Of a stretch of 64,000 nucleotides of DNA, positions 1 to 10,576 are shown piece after piece. The translations under genes were made by a program, and so were the position numbers. Location: assembly GCF_901000735.1 (NCBI RefSeq), contig NC_081550.1, forward strand, positions 13,857,794 through 13,921,793. The letters are read 5' to 3'. Each line of letters starts with the position of its first letter. The first letter of the stretch is position 1. Under the pieces are notes generated by a model. It was given only the letters and a program-made list of their open reading frames with translations, did not search any database and was not told the DNA's origin. This stretch comes from Corylus avellana (taxonomy: Eukaryota; Streptophyta; Magnoliopsida; Fagales; Betulaceae).

Positions 1-760
1 ACAATCTTGATCAAGGAATTACTTTGATACAATATAGGCTTTGCTGTTTGAGGGTACTTCTAGTTCTTGATGATGTGGATCAATTAGTTCAATTAGCAAA
101 GTTAGCTGGAAAAGGTAATTGGTTTGGCTCAGGAAGTAAAATTATCATAACAACAAGAGATAAAGATTTACTTCATTCACACGGAGTTGATTCAGTATAC
201 CAGGTGAATAAGTTGGATCACAATGAAGCATTTCAACTCTTCAATCGACATGCCTTTAAATGTGGCGCACCTAACAATGATTTTATGGAACTCACAGAAC
301 ATGTAATAGGTTATGCATGGGGCCTTCCACGGGCTTTAGTATTGCTAGGTTCAAATCTATCTAGTAAAAGCTTGCATGAATGGAAAAGTGCATTGAATAG
401 GTATAAAAGCATTCCTAATAAAAAACATTCACTGTATACTTAGAATAAGTTATGATGGGTTGGAGGACACAGTGAAAGATATTTTCCTTGATATTGCATA
501 TTTTTTCAAAGGAGAAAAGTAGGTAAAGTCAGGAAAATACTAGACAATGGTGATTTCCTTTCAGATTATGGTATAAAAAGTGCTTGTGGATAAGTCTCTC
601 ACATCTATTGATGAGTTTGAGAGATTAATTATGCATGACTTGCTGTAATAAGTGGGTAGAGAAATTGTTCGACAAGAATCACCCAAAGAACCCGGCAAAC
701 GTAGTAGGTTGTAGTTTCATAAAGATATTCGTCATGTCCTAGAAAAAATTACGCTAAGAC
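1..760 (+). pseudogene. TNL NB-ARC fragment, left arm of palindrome 1
   Basis: Fragment of a TIR-type NB-ARC ATPase domain, entered mid-domain at the window edge. Positions 24-443 encode kinase-2 (LLVLDDVD; the final Asp is typical of TNLs), RNBS-B (KIIITTRDKDLL) and GLPL (here WGLPRAL). A frame change near 443 and stops at about 520 and 645 break the rest, although RNBS-D-like (DIFLDIAYFFKGE) and MHD (MHDLL) sequence can still be read up to about 750. It cannot make a receptor. Its mirror copy starts about 200 bp downstream on the other strand. Details such as GEP/GAPNNDF and ALNRYKS match the minus-strand arms of the palindromes at 17.5 and 47 kb, not their plus arms. Confidence 0.85.
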
Positions 761-965
761 TTATATTAAAAAACTTTATAATTTACAATAGTTTCTTTTT
801 CATAAGTAACAATTTGCTCCCTGCAGTCAAATTTGATCAAAACACTTGACGGATTCCGTTAGTGTGCCACATGAGAGCCAATAAAATGATGACATGTGTC
901 ACTATATATATTCCAATAATAAAATGAGTAATTTGCTAATAATTTGTTAGAAACATCTTTATGAA
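761..965. other. Loop of palindrome 1
   Basis: Non-coding spacer between the two NB-ARC arms. It holds the same sequence as the loops at 18553-18780 and 47924-48150 but in reverse orientation: here ctgcagtcaaatttgatc comes before acatgtgtcactatatat, in the others the order and strand are reversed. No gene seen. Confidence 0.8.
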
Positions 966-1361
966 ACTACCACCTACCCACTTCTTTGGGTGATTCTTGT
1001 CGAACAATTTCTTTACCCACTTCTTTAAGCAAGTCATGCATAGTTAATCTCTGAAACTCATCAATAGATATGAGAGACTTATCCACAGACACTTTTATAC
1101 CATAATCTGAAAAGAAATCAACCTTGTCTAGTATTTTCGTTGCATTACTTGCTTTTTATCCTTTGAAAAATATGCAATGTCAAGGAAAATATCTTTCACA
1201 GTGTCCACCAACCCATCATAACTTATTCTAAGTATATCGTGAATTTTTTTTATTTGGAATGCTTTTATGCCTCTCCAATGCACTTTTCCATTCATGCAAG
1301 CTTTTACTAGATAGATCTGAACCCAACAATACTAAAGCCAGTGGAAGGCCCCTTGCATAAC
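966..1361 (-). pseudogene. TNL NB-ARC fragment, right arm of palindrome 1 (cut by gap)
   Basis: Reverse-strand copy of the GLPL-to-MHD part of a TNL NB-ARC domain. Reading from 1361 down: YARGLPLALVLLGSDLSSK, then SALERHKSIPNKK, then frame-broken RNBS-D and MHD-like sequence ending near the FHKD motif at 966. Frameshifts and stops make it non-coding. Residues such as SDLSSK and LER match the plus-strand arms at 17.5 and 47 kb, so this palindrome is flipped relative to those. The distal part of the arm is lost in the gap. Confidence 0.8.
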
Positions 1362-1461
1362 NNNNNNNNNNNNNNNNNNNNNNNNNNNNNNNNNNNNNNN
1401 NNNNNNNNNNNNNNNNNNNNNNNNNNNNNNNNNNNNNNNNNNNNNNNNNNNNNNNNNNNNN
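1362..1461. other. Assembly gap (100 N)
   Basis: Run of 100 N, a placeholder for unknown length. By comparison with unit B it may hide the rest of the NB-ARC arm, a copia-type LTR and about 280 bp of spacer. Confidence 0.99.
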
Positions 1462-1889
1462 GAAAAACAAAATCCAGTATTTGTGATCTTAACCAAAATT
1501 CTATATCCAAAAAGAGTTGTCATCCAAGTGGAACTGCAACTAAAGTCATTGCAAATCTTGTTTATAAGCTTATGAACAAATGCACAGATTTGTGTTAAAT
1601 ATCGTACCTTTAATAACACTCAAAGCAGCAAGAGAAGATTGTGCAATATTCAGTCCAGCCATGAGGCAACGATGGTGAAGTAGCAGTTGAAAACGGAAGG
1701 AAGTGCAGGCCACAGTTGTGTAGAAGATCCTCACTGATCAATGCAAACATAATTGAGTAAACCTTCTTTCAATTTTTAAATGTGTAAGTAAACCTTGGTT
1801 TTTATGTTCTTTCATTCATCCCTTTATGTTTTTTTGTTAAGTTGAGCTCATTGGCATGGAAAAGATCAACCAACTTTCTTATATGAATT
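1462..1889. repeat. Unit A spacer, duplicated in unit B
   Basis: Non-coding; nearly the same as 20588-21004 (for example ccagtatttgtgatcttaac). A related stretch, ctttcaatttctacatgtgtagag with a Ttgttctttc run after it, recurs near 13010. No gene seen. Confidence 0.7.
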
Positions 1890-2325
1890 GTCATTTTCAC
1901 TCGGTTTAATTAGGACCACTACAAAAGGACCGCAATTCAAGGGAAGAATTGATTTCAAGCAGCTTGTGGAGGCATTACAATCTGAATGTTCCATTGAAGA
2001 ATTTGAGCTCTCTATTGTAGTTTCTAGAAAAAATTGGTTTCGCTGGAACATGGTTCTTCATGGTGGGGGATTTTTTAGACCCTAATAGTGTAGCAAAAGG
2101 GGCAATGGCATCATATGAAGTATATAAGAAGATTGTAGGACAGGATGAAAAAAGTAAAAAAAAAGAATGGCGAGCCTGTCTATCCATGTTGGAAAGCCTC
2201 CCAGATAGTGAACACAGCCAATGTCAAGAGGCAAAACTAGAGAAGATATGGCCGCATTGTGTAATCTGGATGATATCAAAGATGTTCAAAGTGGCAAATT
2301 GTTCGGAGTCGAGTGAGGTCAGGTA
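1890..2325 (+). pseudogene. LINE-type RNase H-region remnant, unit A
   Basis: Frame-broken coding remnant. Readable pieces are EFELSIVVSRKNWFRWNMVLHGG and, in another frame, DPNSVAKGAMASYEVYKKIV. This W-x-RRN-x-x-HGG pattern is typical of the linker before the RNase H-like (RVT_3) domain of plant L1-type LINEs and related proteins; assignment is by recognition only. The unit B copy (21005-21636) continues into a RNase H C-terminus and a poly(A) tail, which supports a LINE. In unit A the 3' end is deleted after gcaaattgttc. Confidence 0.55.
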
Positions 2326-3234
2326 ATTCTCTCAAATGCTTTGCTTGGCCATTTCCTTCCACGTATGTTTGAATAGACATTAGACCCAATTCTCCAAATG
2401 GAAGTTACAAAAAAAACACACAAGTCTTTCCTTACGTCTCCTCTTCTCTTCATTATGTTTCCTTCTTCCCTCTTGCCCACAAGGTGGACTTTCAAAAAAT
2501 ATAATAAAACAAAAGGAAATGCTAGGTGTTCTTCTAGTGTTCTCCTAGTGTCCTCCTAACTGTGATGTGACTTTTAAAATCACAAATAGATTAAAAGTCA
2601 ATAATAATAATCTCCATATTTAAAGTCAATATTAAATCACCAATGGCTTTTAAAATGTTTCTTTTAAAATCACCAATAGATTTTGTTGGGATTTTCCATT
2701 AAATCCCAACAAAATACCCCTTTTTAGAAAAACATATTTAAATTTTTTTGCATGCTGTTAAATTCGAACCAATGCCTTAACTTTGTAATTTTTTTCTTTT
2801 CGTTTTTTCCTAAAACAAATTGGAGTATATTGCAAAAATTTAGTGGATGGGTGAGATTGCAAACAATTGAAAGATAGATGCACTAAATTGTGAGAAAATA
2901 AACTTTAGGGGGACATTGCAAAAGTGATGACAATTCAAGGGGGTTAAGTGAAGTTTTCCCAAAAAATTACTTAAAACTCCATACGATAAGTATAAATGAC
3001 AAATAACTCCCTATCTTGAACTTTGATTTGAAATTTTGACAAAAACGGTGCCCAACCATCCTAAATCCTTGGGGGTGGTTCGGCTACCTCGTTGGCCAAT
3101 TTGGAGTGGTCCAACCAAACCCTATATATATATTTTTTTGTTTTATATGTTTATATTTATATATTTTTTTTTTCTTTTGTTTTTTCTTTTTTTTATTATA
3201 AGAAAAAAGTGCTGTATTTTTATTAGCACTAATA
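2326..3234. repeat. Unit spacer with MITE-like repeat and GC-rich motif
   Basis: Present in units A, B (21900-22813) and C (50370-51291). About 2515-2745 is a MITE-like repeat starting ggaaatgctaggtgttcttc and holding fused copies of the short motif AAAATCACcaatag; the family resembles the palindromic MITE at 33709. About 3046-3125 carries the ggtggttcggctacc motif that recurs at 29690 and 35800. No coding potential seen. Confidence 0.5.
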
Positions 3235-3243
3235 TGACATTTG

Positions 3244-3439
3244 GGGATTGAGATCCCCTAGAATTCCCTTTAAATTTGAGATTCTCAGCAATTCATCTCA
3301 TCTAAGCGTCTAAAATAAGTCATGTTTCCTCATTAAATGCCAAAACATGGCTTATTTTAGACATTTAGATGAGATGAACAGCTAAATTTTATGAATTTGA
3401 GAATCTCAAATTTAAAGAGAATTATAAGGGATCTCAATC
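3244..3439. mobile_element. Palindromic MITE, 196 bp (unit A)
   Basis: Long terminal inverted repeats: the left end gggattgagatcccctagaa mirrors the right end ...aagggatctcaatc, and an inner stretch aatttgagattctca mirrors tgagaatctcaaatt. It is flanked by 9-bp near-identical direct repeats, tgacatttg and tgccatttg, as expected for a Mutator-like target duplication. The unit C copy (51301-51496) has the same length and left flank, so insertion came before unit duplication. Confidence 0.75.
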
Positions 3440-3933
3440 TGCCATTTGGGGGGTTTTCTATGCATGTGGAAGGTTTTCTATAATAAGTTTAGACCGAAAA
3501 TGAAGGTGGAGAGTTGTGTTATTTATGCTCACACAAAGAGTTTTAAGAAGTGACGGAGCCACGTGGAGACCAATAAGAGCGATGGCCCCAAGTAAAGCTG
3601 GAAAAAAAAATTAAGTCTTATATGTTTGGCTAATGGCCCCTCCAAAACTAGTCAACAACCCAACAATTAGCCTGTACATGGTTGTGCGCACAAGTTCAAT
3701 TTGTTTCTCTTTAATGTAGTGGGTTTGCCATTTGCAGCAGAAAAATCCCACAAAGCTGGTCAAAGTCCATCTTTATAAGCTTGTTGCTATTGCCGACAAG
3801 TTTCTCATTTTTCTTTAATTTGACGCGTCGTGAGCATGTGACAACTTGCATTATTATCTTGACAAACTTGCATAATAAGGGAGGTATAGCTAGCGGTTCT
3901 GCAAATCTCTCACAATTTTCTCTACTAACTAGT
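3440..3933. other. 5' flank of the unit A TIR exon
   Basis: Non-coding and conserved with units B (22914-23351) and C (51497-51971), including the run attagcctgtacatggttgt. As the conserved sequence directly upstream of TIR it probably held the ancestral promoter and 5' UTR. No clear TATA box chosen. Confidence 0.4.
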
Positions 3934-4442
3934 ACTCTTGCAACTTCGTATTTGGCCTTCCACATAGCTTCTTCGTCATGACTCTGTTCTTCCATATTTC
4001 AATGGGATGTATTCTATAGTTTTAGAGGTGAAGATACTCGTAAAACTTTCACTGCTCATCTATACACAGATTTACGTCGAAAAGGAATCAACACCTTCAT
4101 GGATGACAAACTTCGAAGAGGAGAGGAAATTTCACCGGCACTTGTCAAAGCCATTGAAGAGTCAAAGATTTCGATCATTGTACTCTCTAAAAACTACGCA
4201 TCATCCCGATGGTTCTTGGACGAGCTGATGAAGATCCTCGAGTACAGAAAGACAAGGGAGATACTAGTTCTACCACTGTTCTATGACGTAAATCCTTCGG
4301 AAGTACGGCATCAAACCAATAGGGTTGGAGAAGCATTCACTCAACTTCCAAAAAGGTTCAAGGATGACAAAATGAATGTGGTGGGGTGGAAGAGAGCCCT
4401 AAAAGAAGTGGCCAATTTATCCGGGATGTATTTGGGAAATAG
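3934..4442 (+). pseudogene. TIR-domain exon of TNL unit A
   Basis: Exon 1 of a TNL immune receptor. TIR domains of this class cleave NAD+ on oligomerisation. Visible: the first TIR motif WDVFYSFRGEDTRKTF (family VFLSFRGEDTR), INTFMDDKLRRGEEI, ISIIVLSKNYASSRW, then FLDELMKIL holding the presumed catalytic Glu, and LPLFYDVNPSEVR. The end LSGMYLGNR meets a GT donor at 4443. From about 4003 the TIR is open. Upstream, the conserved in-frame leader (CTTGCAACTTC onward) contains a TGA just before the TIR and no in-frame ATG, so the authentic start is missing. The gene is dead for this reason and because of lesions in exon 2. Confidence 0.8.
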
Positions 4443-5096
4443 GTATTTCTAACCACCTTTGCTGTCTCCCTTCTATATTGTTCTTTATTTCTTCTAATTA
4501 TGCTACATCCCGTATACACATGTTTTCATGCATGCATGTGAACTATTTTACATTTAAAAATGTCTACTTGTAATTAACCTTTTAAATAATCTTTGTTCTA
4601 AAATTAATTAAACTCGGCCAATTCTTTTGTTTTAGATGGGATAATTTGGTTAAATAACTTTTTCATGACGTAAAAAAAAAAAAATGGAAAATGAACTTTC
4701 CATTTGTTGCGCACATATCAAGGTTGTTTGTCAAACTCCTCCCCACCCCTAAATACTATTCACTTCCTTTTTTCAAAAAAATCAACATTAAAACCTTTTT
4801 ATTTTTATATCATATTATTTATTTTTTACTACTATTCAAATAAAAAAATTACTACAAAACAAAATTTTCTACTTTTCAATACCACTTTTTCACTTTTCTA
4901 TACCAATTATTATTGTTATTATTATTATTATTTTACACAAAGTATGAACAATGCTATGGAGCATAACAAACCCCTTCATAGTTATGTATCACTAACTTTT
5001 CTTTCTAGTCCTACTTTTTTAATACATAATTTATCTTCTTTTTATCTGAAGGTAACTCATTAGTTAGTATGTTTTGTTATCTTTTTCTATCAGTAG
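4443..5096 (+). other. TIR/NB-ARC intron, unit A (654 bp)
   Basis: GT donor after ...gggaaatag; AG acceptor in ctatcagtag just before GAATGAACC. Joining gives GN-R-NEPEFID, the usual TIR/NB-ARC junction, in phase 2. AT-rich, with an ATT/TTA microsatellite at about 4905-4932. The same intron occurs at 23858-24515 and 52481-53124, and its end at 62937-63113. Confidence 0.8.
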
Positions 5097-5767
5097 GAAT
5101 GAACCTGAATTTATTGATGACATCATCGAACGGGTGAATTCAAAATTAGTTAATAATACATACTTTCAAGTTGCCCAATATCCAATTGGAATAAAGTCTC
5201 ATGTACAGGATATGAAGTCGGTTTTAGATATAGAGAATAATGACAGCACATGCATGATAGGGATCTTCGAAACTAGCGGGATTAGTAAGACAACTCTTGC
5301 CAAAGCCATCTACAACTTGATTGCTTCTCACTATGAAGATAGTTGTTTTCTTGAAAACATTAGAGAAACTTCCAACAAAAAGGGCCTAATCCATTTGCAA
5401 ATTAAACTTATTTCTAAAATCCTAGGAGGTTCAAGTCAAATGGTTGACAATGTTGATCAAGGAATTACTTTGATACAACAAAGGCTTCGCTTAATAAGGA
5501 TACTTCTAGTTCTTGATGATGTGGATCATTCAGACCAATTTGGAAAGATGGTTGGAAAAGGCAATTGGTTTGGTTTAAGAAGTAGAATCATCATAACAAC
5601 CCGAGATAAACATTTACTAACTAAACATCAAGTTTTATCCTACGAGGTGAAGGAATTGGGTTACTTCAGAGCTCATAAGCTCTTTAGTTGGCATGCCTTT
5701 AATGGAGATAAACCTGATGATGATTATGTGAAAGTCACAAATGATGCAGTATGTTATGCTGGAGGAT
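5097..5767 (+). pseudogene. NB-ARC exon of TNL unit A, 5' part
   Basis: Nucleotide-binding switch domain of a TNL. It begins NEPEFIDDIIERVNSKLVN and runs through a degenerate P-loop (GIFETSGISKTTLAKA; family GxGGxGKTT, so two of the glycines are lost), RNBS-A (FLENIRETS), kinase-2 (LLVLDDVDHSD) and RNBS-B (RIIITTRDKHLL), ending inside GLPL at the copia insertion (CYAGG). Reading frame is open to the insertion. The Walker Lys and TT remain, but the altered P-loop would probably weaken nucleotide binding. Confidence 0.85.
5763..5767. repeat. Target-site duplication AGGAT, left
   Basis: AGGAT lies directly before the left LTR and again at 10144-10148 directly after the right LTR. Removing the element and one copy restores GGAGGATTGCCACTAGC, the GLPL codons seen in the sister units. 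Confidence 0.95.
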
Positions 5768-6011
5768 TGTAAAGTCAGAGAATTTGAATATTTTCCACCT
5801 TGCTATAATCTAGCATAGGCTGATGATATATATAATATGAAAAGTTACAATTGAAGTTCAAATGTACAAATTCTTTTGAGATAATGTAATCTATCTATAC
5901 AATTTCAAATATGTAATTATCCTAATCTAAAGTGTTTCAATTGCAGCTTGTTATCTTGAGTCTGTTGAGATAAGACTGGAGATTATCTTGTGAGAGTCTT
6001 TATCTTTTACA
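5768..6011 (-). repeat. Copia LTR (3' LTR of the minus-strand element)
   Basis: 244 bp, TG...CA ends, 97% identical by eye to the copy at 9900. The purine tract gagcttgagggggag on the minus strand abuts it at 6012-6026. Confidence 0.93.
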
Positions 6012-6024
6012 CTCCCCCTCAAGC

Positions 6025-9000
6025 TCAGTGGGATGTAACAACTCTAAGCTTGTCACGTAGATTTGAAAACCGGATTAAGGATAAAGGCTTGGTGAAGATA
6101 TCTGCAACTTGATCTTTGGATGAGATAAACCAAACGTCTAGAGATTTTGAAGCTACCATATCCCTAACAAAATGAAAGTCAATTTTCACGTGTTTGGTTA
6201 GAGCATGAAAGATCGGATTGGATGAGAGATACTTTGCGCCTATGTTGTCACACCACAAGACTGGAGGATGTGAGACAGTTATCTCCAATTCCCATAAAAG
6301 GGATTGTAGCCATGTTAATTCTGCTGCTGTGTTTACTAATGCCGAGTATTCAGCTTCCGTACTTGACCGAGCCACTGTTGCTTGCTTTTTAGAACTCCAT
6401 GACACAAGATTTTTTCCTTGAAAAACGCAGTACCCCCTGTAGACCGACAATCATCTTGACACCCAGCCCAGTCAGCATCAGTGAATGCTTGCAGTTTATT
6501 GGATGTGGATTGCTGAATTTTTAAACCAAGATGAATTGTTTTCTTTAAATATCTCAGTAACCTTTTTGTAGCCTGCCAGCGAGGTAATAAAGGTTTGTGC
6601 ATGAACTGTGACAATCTATTCACTGTAAAAGCTATGTCAGGTCGAGTGATAGACAGATATTGTAAGGCACCAATCGTATTTCGATAGAGGGTGGGATCCG
6701 AAAATACCATACCATCAAATGTAGATAAATAATTGAAGTAGACATCGAAGTGCAAACAGGTTTTGCATCATCCATTTTTGTTCTCTGTAAAATGTCTAGC
6801 ATATAACGATGCTGAGAGAGATGAACACCATCTGGTAGGCATGAGACCTCAATGCCAAGAAAAAAATTTAACTCACCCAAATCTTTTACTGTAAACTCAG
6901 ATGCCATGCTACAGAGTAAATTATCAATTTCTGATGCAACTAAGCTTGTGATAATTATGTCGTCAACATATATAAGAACATATATGGTACAAATAGCAGA
7001 TTTATATATGAGCAGAGAGGTATCTGATTTTGAAGCCCTGAAACCAAACTCTAGTAATTTATTGCTCAATCTGGAGAACCAGGCCTGTGGTGCCTGTTTG
7101 AGACCATAGAGGGCTTTCTTAAGATGACAAACATGGTTAGGAAACTGAGGGTGGGCAAAACCAAGGGGTTGTGACATGTAAACTTCCTCAAATAAATTAC
7201 CATGTAGAAAGGCATTTTGAATATCAATTTGCCTAAGTGACCAACTAGATGAAATTGCAATAGACAATACTAAACCTACCATTGTTGGTTTAATTACTGG
7301 ACTGTAGGTCTCTGAGTAGTCGATTCCAGCTTGTTGGTGAAATCCTTTTGCCCCTAATCGTGCCTTGTAGCAATCAACTGAACCATCCACCTTCCTTTTT
7401 ATACGAAATATCCATTTGCATCCAACTAAATTCTTGGTTGTAGAAACAGAACTAAACACCAAGTATTATTTTGTAAGAGTGCATCTAACTCAGAATTCAT
7501 AGCCGTTCTCCAGTGAGGATCCATGGAGGCTTGTGTATAGCATGTGGGTTCTGTAACATTGAGAGCACTATCAGCTATGAGAGCATGTGGGGATGAGTAT
7601 TTTGTGGAACCATCAGAGAAGGGCTTCGGTTTGGTAACATTATTTTTTGCTCGTGTGAGCATTGGATGGTTGTTTACTGGTACAACTGGTATAGGGATAC
7701 CTGGGTTAGTTTCGGCAATTGGAGAAGAAGATGAAGATATGTGATGGAAAGGCTGTTGAGCAGGGGACAAGGGCACATGGGGCGTGGGATTTGTTGGGGA
7801 GAGAATATTGGGTACGTGAGTTTGTGTAGTTTGTGGCATGGGTTGTGCAGAAGGATAAGTCACGGGTTAGGTGGAGAGAGGAATGGATGGGCACACGGTT
7901 TGGACTCTAGTTGAGGGGTTATTGTCGTGTGTAGGTGGGAGTGGGACTCTAGCTGGAGGATTATTACCTTGTACCGGTGAGATTCTAACTGCAGGGGTAT
8001 TGCCGTGTATGGGTGGGATTCTAGATTGGAGGGGTATTGCATGAGGGTAGGTGTCAGACGTTGGAGATAGAGGTTGTTGGATAATAATAGGATTTGTTGG
8101 GTAGAGATGGGTATTATCAGGAGGATTTTGTGTTTCAATGGATAAAGGAGTTTGGAGGGGAAATATTTTTTCTTCGAAAACAACGTCTCTGGACATGTAA
8201 AGACGACCAGTTTTGAGATTGAGACATTGATAACCCTTATGACGTATACTATAACCTAAAAAAATACACTGCACAGATCGAGGTTGCAGTTTATGAGAAT
8301 TATATGGACGAAGATTTGGCCAACAAGCACACCCAAAAATACGTAAAAGTGTGTAATCCGGAGAATCTTTGAATAAAATTTCATAAGGAGATGAATTTTT
8401 CAAACGAGGAGTGGGCATGCGATTTATAAGATAACATGCAGTTTGAAAAGCTTGTTCCCAATATTCAAATGAAACATGAGCCTAAGAGAGTAGAGCTAAT
8501 CCAGTTTCGACTATGTGACGGTGTTTGTGCTCTACATCACCATTTTGCTGGTGTGTGTGTGGACAAGAGAGACGATGAGAAATACCCAAATTTATGAGAA
8601 TTTTGTTGAGGGAGCGATATTCGCCTCCCTAATCAGATTGAATGGTTTTTATTTTTGAGTTAAAATACCGTTCAACATATTTTTGGAATTGCAAAAAAAT
8701 AGAGCAAACATCACTTTTGTGAGATATTGGAAATAACCACGTATAACGACTATAGGCATCTAAAAATGAAACATAAAATTTATTACCATTTGTGGAAAAC
8801 ATAGAAGCTGGTCCCCAAACAGCAGTGTATATCAATCCAAGAGGATGATTAACACGTGTTGAGGACAAAGAAAAAGGAAGTTGTTTGCTTTTTGACATAT
8901 GACAAGTAGAGCATGTCAAAGGCAGATTATTTGAAGAAACTGGTAAATTAAATCTAGACAAAACATTTAAACAAATGCGAAAAGCTGGATGCCCAAGCCG

Positions 9001-9792
9001 TGCATGCCAATTTTGAGGAGACGTGCGTTCCCCAACATGAGCAGATGCAGTTTTGGGCAACACAGAGGATAAATGAGACTGAATTGCGGACGGAGAGACA
9101 TATGGAGGTGGACGACTAAGAGAGACCTTGACTGGGAGCTTATATAGCCCACGATCATTTAGGCCTTGAAGAAGAATTTTCCCCGACCCCTGTTCCTTTA
9201 CAAAAAAATGCCAAGGATGAAACTCAATGAAAGTATTGGTTTCAAGAGTGAATTTATGAACAGATAGTAAATTTTTTGTGATGGATGGAACATGTAAAAC
9301 ATTTTGCAACAAAAAAGATGCATTAGGAGAGGATAGAAGGGTGTCACCCGTGTTTTGAATGGTTAAACCAGTACCATTACCCATATGGACTAGGTCAGAT
9401 CCAGTGTTGTTGATGGATCGGTGGTTGAGATTATTGAAATCGAATGTGAGGTGATGGGTGGTGCCGGAATCAAGATACCAATTTTGGTCTAGGCCGCCTG
9501 ATGGAGTAGAGAAGTTGGCTTGCATGATGGGATGAGGCTCTCGGGTGGTGATATGCTCTTCATAGCGTTGGTAGCAACCAATTGCAACATGACCCAGACG
9601 ATTACAAATCTGGCAAAGAGGACGTGTGGATGAGGAGCCACGATTGTTGGAGCCACGACCATTTGGAAAGGAGCCACGGTAGCATCCACGGTGGAGGGAG
9701 GAGCCACGGCCGGAGTTGTTGAAGTAGCCTCTACAGTTGCCACGACCACCACGGTGAGGTGGGTTTCGGGAGGCAAAATGCACAGCTGCCAT
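6025..9792 (-). pseudogene. Copia Gag-Pol remnant (zinc knuckle, PR, IN, RT, RNase H)
   Basis: Degenerate polyprotein of an RE1-like copia element. Order on the minus strand: Gly/Arg-rich gag tail and CCHC knuckle (CQICNRLGHVAIGC), protease (WYLDSGTTHHL), pre-integrase (WHARLGHP, CSTCHMSKS), integrase core (YTAVWGPA, FLDAYSRYTW), copia integrase C-terminus (FGCACWPNLRPY, FLGYS), reverse transcriptase ([39 protein letters not shown]) and RNase H ([39 protein letters not shown]). In-frame stops fall at about 8630, 8480 and 7868; frame changes at about 7450, 6745 and 6425. The reading frame begins in the gag tail about 90 bp from the primer-binding site, so the capsid region is deleted. It cannot move on its own. 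Confidence 0.9.
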
Positions 9793-9883
9793 TGATGAAG
9801 GGCAGTAGGTATTGACGTGAGGGGGAAAAAAATACGTAGGATAAAAAACTGCGAAAGGAGAGAAAAATTGACGTTAGTCTTTT

Positions 9884-9899
9884 TGTAGCTCTGATACCA
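9884..9899 (-). promoter_or_regulatory. Primer-binding site of the copia element
   Basis: Minus strand reads TGGTATCAGAGCTACA directly after the 5' LTR, matching the 3' end complement of plant initiator Met-tRNA, the usual primer for copia elements. Confidence 0.9.
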
Positions 9900-10143
9900 T
9901 GTAAAGTTAGAGAATTTGAATATTTTCCACCTTGCTATAATCTAGCATAGGCTGATGATATATATAATATGAAGAGTTACAATTCAAATTCAAATGTACA
10001 AATTCTTTTGAGATAATGTAATCTATCTATACAATTTCAAATATGTAATTATCCTAATCTAAAGTGTTTCAATTTTAGCTTGTTATCTTGAGTTTGTTGA
10101 GATAAGACTGGAGATTATCTTGTGAGAGTCTTTATCTTTTACA
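9900..10143 (-). repeat. Copia LTR (5' LTR of the minus-strand element)
   Basis: 244 bp, TG...CA ends; followed on the plus strand by the AGGAT target duplication at 10144-10148 and the resumed NB-ARC codons. Confidence 0.93.
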
Positions 10144-10148
10144 AGGAT

Positions 10149-10576
10149 TGCCACTAGCTTTGCAAGTGCTAGGCTCAAGTCTAAAAGGTAAAGATATCTT
10201 TTATTGGAAAAGTAAATTGGACAACTACAAAATAATTCCTAACAATGATATTGAAAAAAGACTTCAAATAAGTTTTGATGGATTAGATGAAAATGCAAAG
10301 AATATTTTCCTTGACATTGCATGTATCTTCAAAGAAGAGAATGTAGAATGTGTCACAAAAATAGTAGATAGTTGTGGTTTTCACTCATATAGTGGCATCG
10401 AAGAGCTAAACGATAGATGTCTCATAGCTGAGTTTTCGGATAAATCATTGGTGATGCATGACTTGCTGCAACAAATGGGTAGAGAAATTGTTCAATAAGA
10501 ATCACCCAAAGAATCTGGCAAGCGCAGTAAATTATGGTTTCATGAAAATGTTCATCATGTTCTAGAAGAAAATATG
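10149..10576 (+). pseudogene. NB-ARC exon of TNL unit A, 3' part
   Basis: Continues directly from 5767 once the element and one AGGAT are removed. Contains LPLALQVLGSSLKGK, RNBS-D (NIFLDIACIFKEE), and an intact MHD motif (LVMHDLLQQMG). A TAA at 10496-10498 falls where unit B reads IVRQES (here IVQ-stop), followed by the still readable FHENVHHVLEENM and a GT donor at 10577. This stop is a second, separate inactivation beside the copia insertion. Confidence 0.85.

Larger units (their letters stand above)
5768..10143 (-). mobile_element. Ty1-copia retrotransposon inserted in NB-ARC of unit A
   Basis: Complete-ended copia element of 4,376 bp on the minus strand: 244-bp LTRs (TGTAAAG...TTTTACA) at 5768-6011 and 9900-10143, AGGAT target duplication, primer-binding site complementary to initiator Met-tRNA (tggtatcagagc on the minus strand, about 9888-9899) and a polypurine tract (minus strand aagctgaggggg-like, gagcttgagggggag) next to the LTR at 6012. 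By eye the LTRs differ at 7 of 244 positions, so insertion is recent relative to the unit duplications. It is absent from units B, C and D. Coding capacity is broken and most of gag is missing. Confidence 0.95.

Noticed and set aside
2060..2326. Stand-alone gene of 88 codons
   Set aside because: It is one frame of a broken LINE remnant that has a longer copy with poly(A) at 21005-21636.
4704..5063. Open frame in the TIR/NB-ARC intron (also 24116-24448, 52733-52975)
   Set aside because: Low-complexity Phe/Tyr/Ser translation of AT-rich intron; bounded by clear splice sites.
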